Assembly (NCBI GenBank): GCA_028290685.1 | Contig: JAQGJI010000024.1 | Location: forward strand, 1-6,106 | Source of the DNA: Devosia sp. | GTDB taxonomy: Bacteria; Pseudomonadota; Alphaproteobacteria; Rhizobiales; Devosiaceae | Length of the DNA stretch: 6,106 bases | Reading direction: 5' to 3' | Shown: piece by piece, positions 5,628-6,106 of the stretch | Layout: every line of letters begins with the position of its first letter | How positions within the stretch are numbered: the first letter of the stretch is position 1 | Program-made: the position numbers and the translations under genes | The notes under the pieces: model-generated | What the model saw: only the letters and a program-made list of their open reading frames with translations | Told to the model about the DNA's origin: nothing | The model's database searches: none

Positions 5628-5812
5628 ATGGACTCATTCTTATCCTTAATGCAGTCCGTTTGGACCGTGGCGCGCGCCTGCGACGACTACCAAGGCTCCA
5701 CAACCACTCCCCTAGCGGCAATGAAGCCAGAATTCGGCCAGCTGGGCAGCACAAGCAAAGCGAGAACTGATCGTTGGCGCCGCCCACACAGGTGAGGTGG
5801 TGCACCCAATCA

Positions 5813-6106
5813 TCAGGCCTCTACGTAGTAGCTGCCATATTTCCGCTGGTAGGCGATGCGCGATTCAATCTGCTGGTTCACAGCAACAAAGACTTCAGCC
5901 TCTGGTGCGGCGGCCTTCAAGCTGTACAACGCCGCCTTGGCGTCCATTTGAGACGTGCTTGCCCACTTGACCACACAGACGATGCTGTCTGCCAGGGGGG
6001 CCACGTAAAGGGCATCCACAACCGGACCGACCGGAGGGGTATCGACCACAACGACTTCGAAGGCCTGCCGCGCGGATTTGAGGAGCCGCTCAAAGGCCGG
6101 CAAGGT
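5813..6106 (-). CDS. BY-kinase / polysaccharide co-polymerase ATPase, C-terminal part
   Basis: The frame is open to the right edge, so the gene starts beyond the window; the visible part is the last 97 residues. It matches the C-terminal cytoplasmic kinase domain of Wzc/CpsD/CapB-type bacterial tyrosine kinases. PAFERLLKSARQAFEVVVVDTPPVGPVVDA contains the Walker B-like strand VVVVDTPP with the PVGPVVDA continuation typical of the family, then ADSIVCVVKWASTS, and the end bears a short tyrosine cluster (KYGSYYVEA), the usual site of autophosphorylation. Walker A and A' lie outside. Such proteins control chain length and export of capsular or exopolysaccharide at the inner membrane, by cycling of phosphorylation. 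The TTG at codon 2 of the visible frame is internal. Whether a Wzz chain-length domain is fused upstream cannot be seen. Confidence 0.88.
   Translation of the reverse strand, partial: TLPAFERLLKSARQAFEVVVVDTPPVGPVVDALYVAPLADSIVCVVKWASTSQMDAKAALYSLKAAAPEAEVFVAVNQQIESRIAYQRKYGSYYVEA

Larger units (their letters stand above)
5568..5812. other. Intergenic region, no gene supported
   Basis: This 245-base stretch between two minus-strand genes looks less GC-rich than the rest, especially at 5590-5660. Three short open frames (64-69 codons) cross it, but none has a ribosome binding site, a recognisable domain or consistent third-position bias. It holds the candidate promoter and repeats for the RHH-like gene at its left end. 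No clear terminator for the BY-kinase gene was found next to 5812, so read-through from that gene into the RHH-like gene is possible. Confidence 0.5.

Noticed and set aside
5654..5665. GTCC-GTTT-GGAC dyad in the intergenic stretch
   Set aside because: Only four base pairs with no flanking pairing or T-run; expected by chance.
5561..5805. Three short frames in the gap before the BY-kinase gene
   Set aside because: No ribosome binding site, no recognisable domain, and mutually overlapping on both strands.

Overview
The window is a GC-rich, densely packed bacterial chromosome segment. The long type II J-protein, PdxH, DUF1499, LACTB2-like MBL, BioY and SpeE-like genes, the few classical Shine-Dalgarno sites and the style of the proteins suggest an alphaproteobacterium, most likely of the order Sphingomonadales. 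This placement is an inference from protein style, with no rRNA or marker gene to confirm it.

Layout from left to right. Positions 1-347 (+) hold the C-terminal part of a Sua5-type threonylcarbamoyl-AMP synthase, which makes the precursor of the tRNA modification t6A. Converging on it is a zinc-finger-less DnaJ/CbpA-like co-chaperone (383-1330, -). A 62-base gap with overlapping divergent promoter candidates separates this gene from pdxH (1393-2052, +), which makes pyridoxal 5'-phosphate. A membrane-anchored DUF1499 protein (2071-2907, +, TTG start) follows pdxH in the same reading frame. Its stop codon interlocks with that of a convergent metallo-beta-lactamase-fold hydrolase (2904-3812, -). 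Divergent from the hydrolase is the biotin transporter gene bioY (3901-4512, +), closed by a strong intrinsic terminator. Next comes a SpeE-like SAM-binding protein (4580-5257, +).

The right end looks less like housekeeping sequence. It holds a small ribbon-helix-helix-like protein (5304-5567, -) with a good ribosome binding site. A pair of 7-base direct repeats spaced 11 bases lies in its putative promoter. A sparse, apparently non-coding stretch follows (5568-5812). The C-terminal end of a BY-kinase (bacterial tyrosine kinase) of the Wzc/CpsD/CapB type (5813-6106, -) runs off the window and points to an exopolysaccharide locus beyond the edge.

The genes do not form one pathway. Two concern cofactors (PLP synthesis, biotin uptake), two concern protein or tRNA quality (J-protein, Sua5), and the rest are poorly characterised. 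I found no CRISPR array, insertion sequence, tRNA, rRNA, phage or recognisable defence system. The most notable unexplained signal is the small RHH-like gene with its operator-like repeats.
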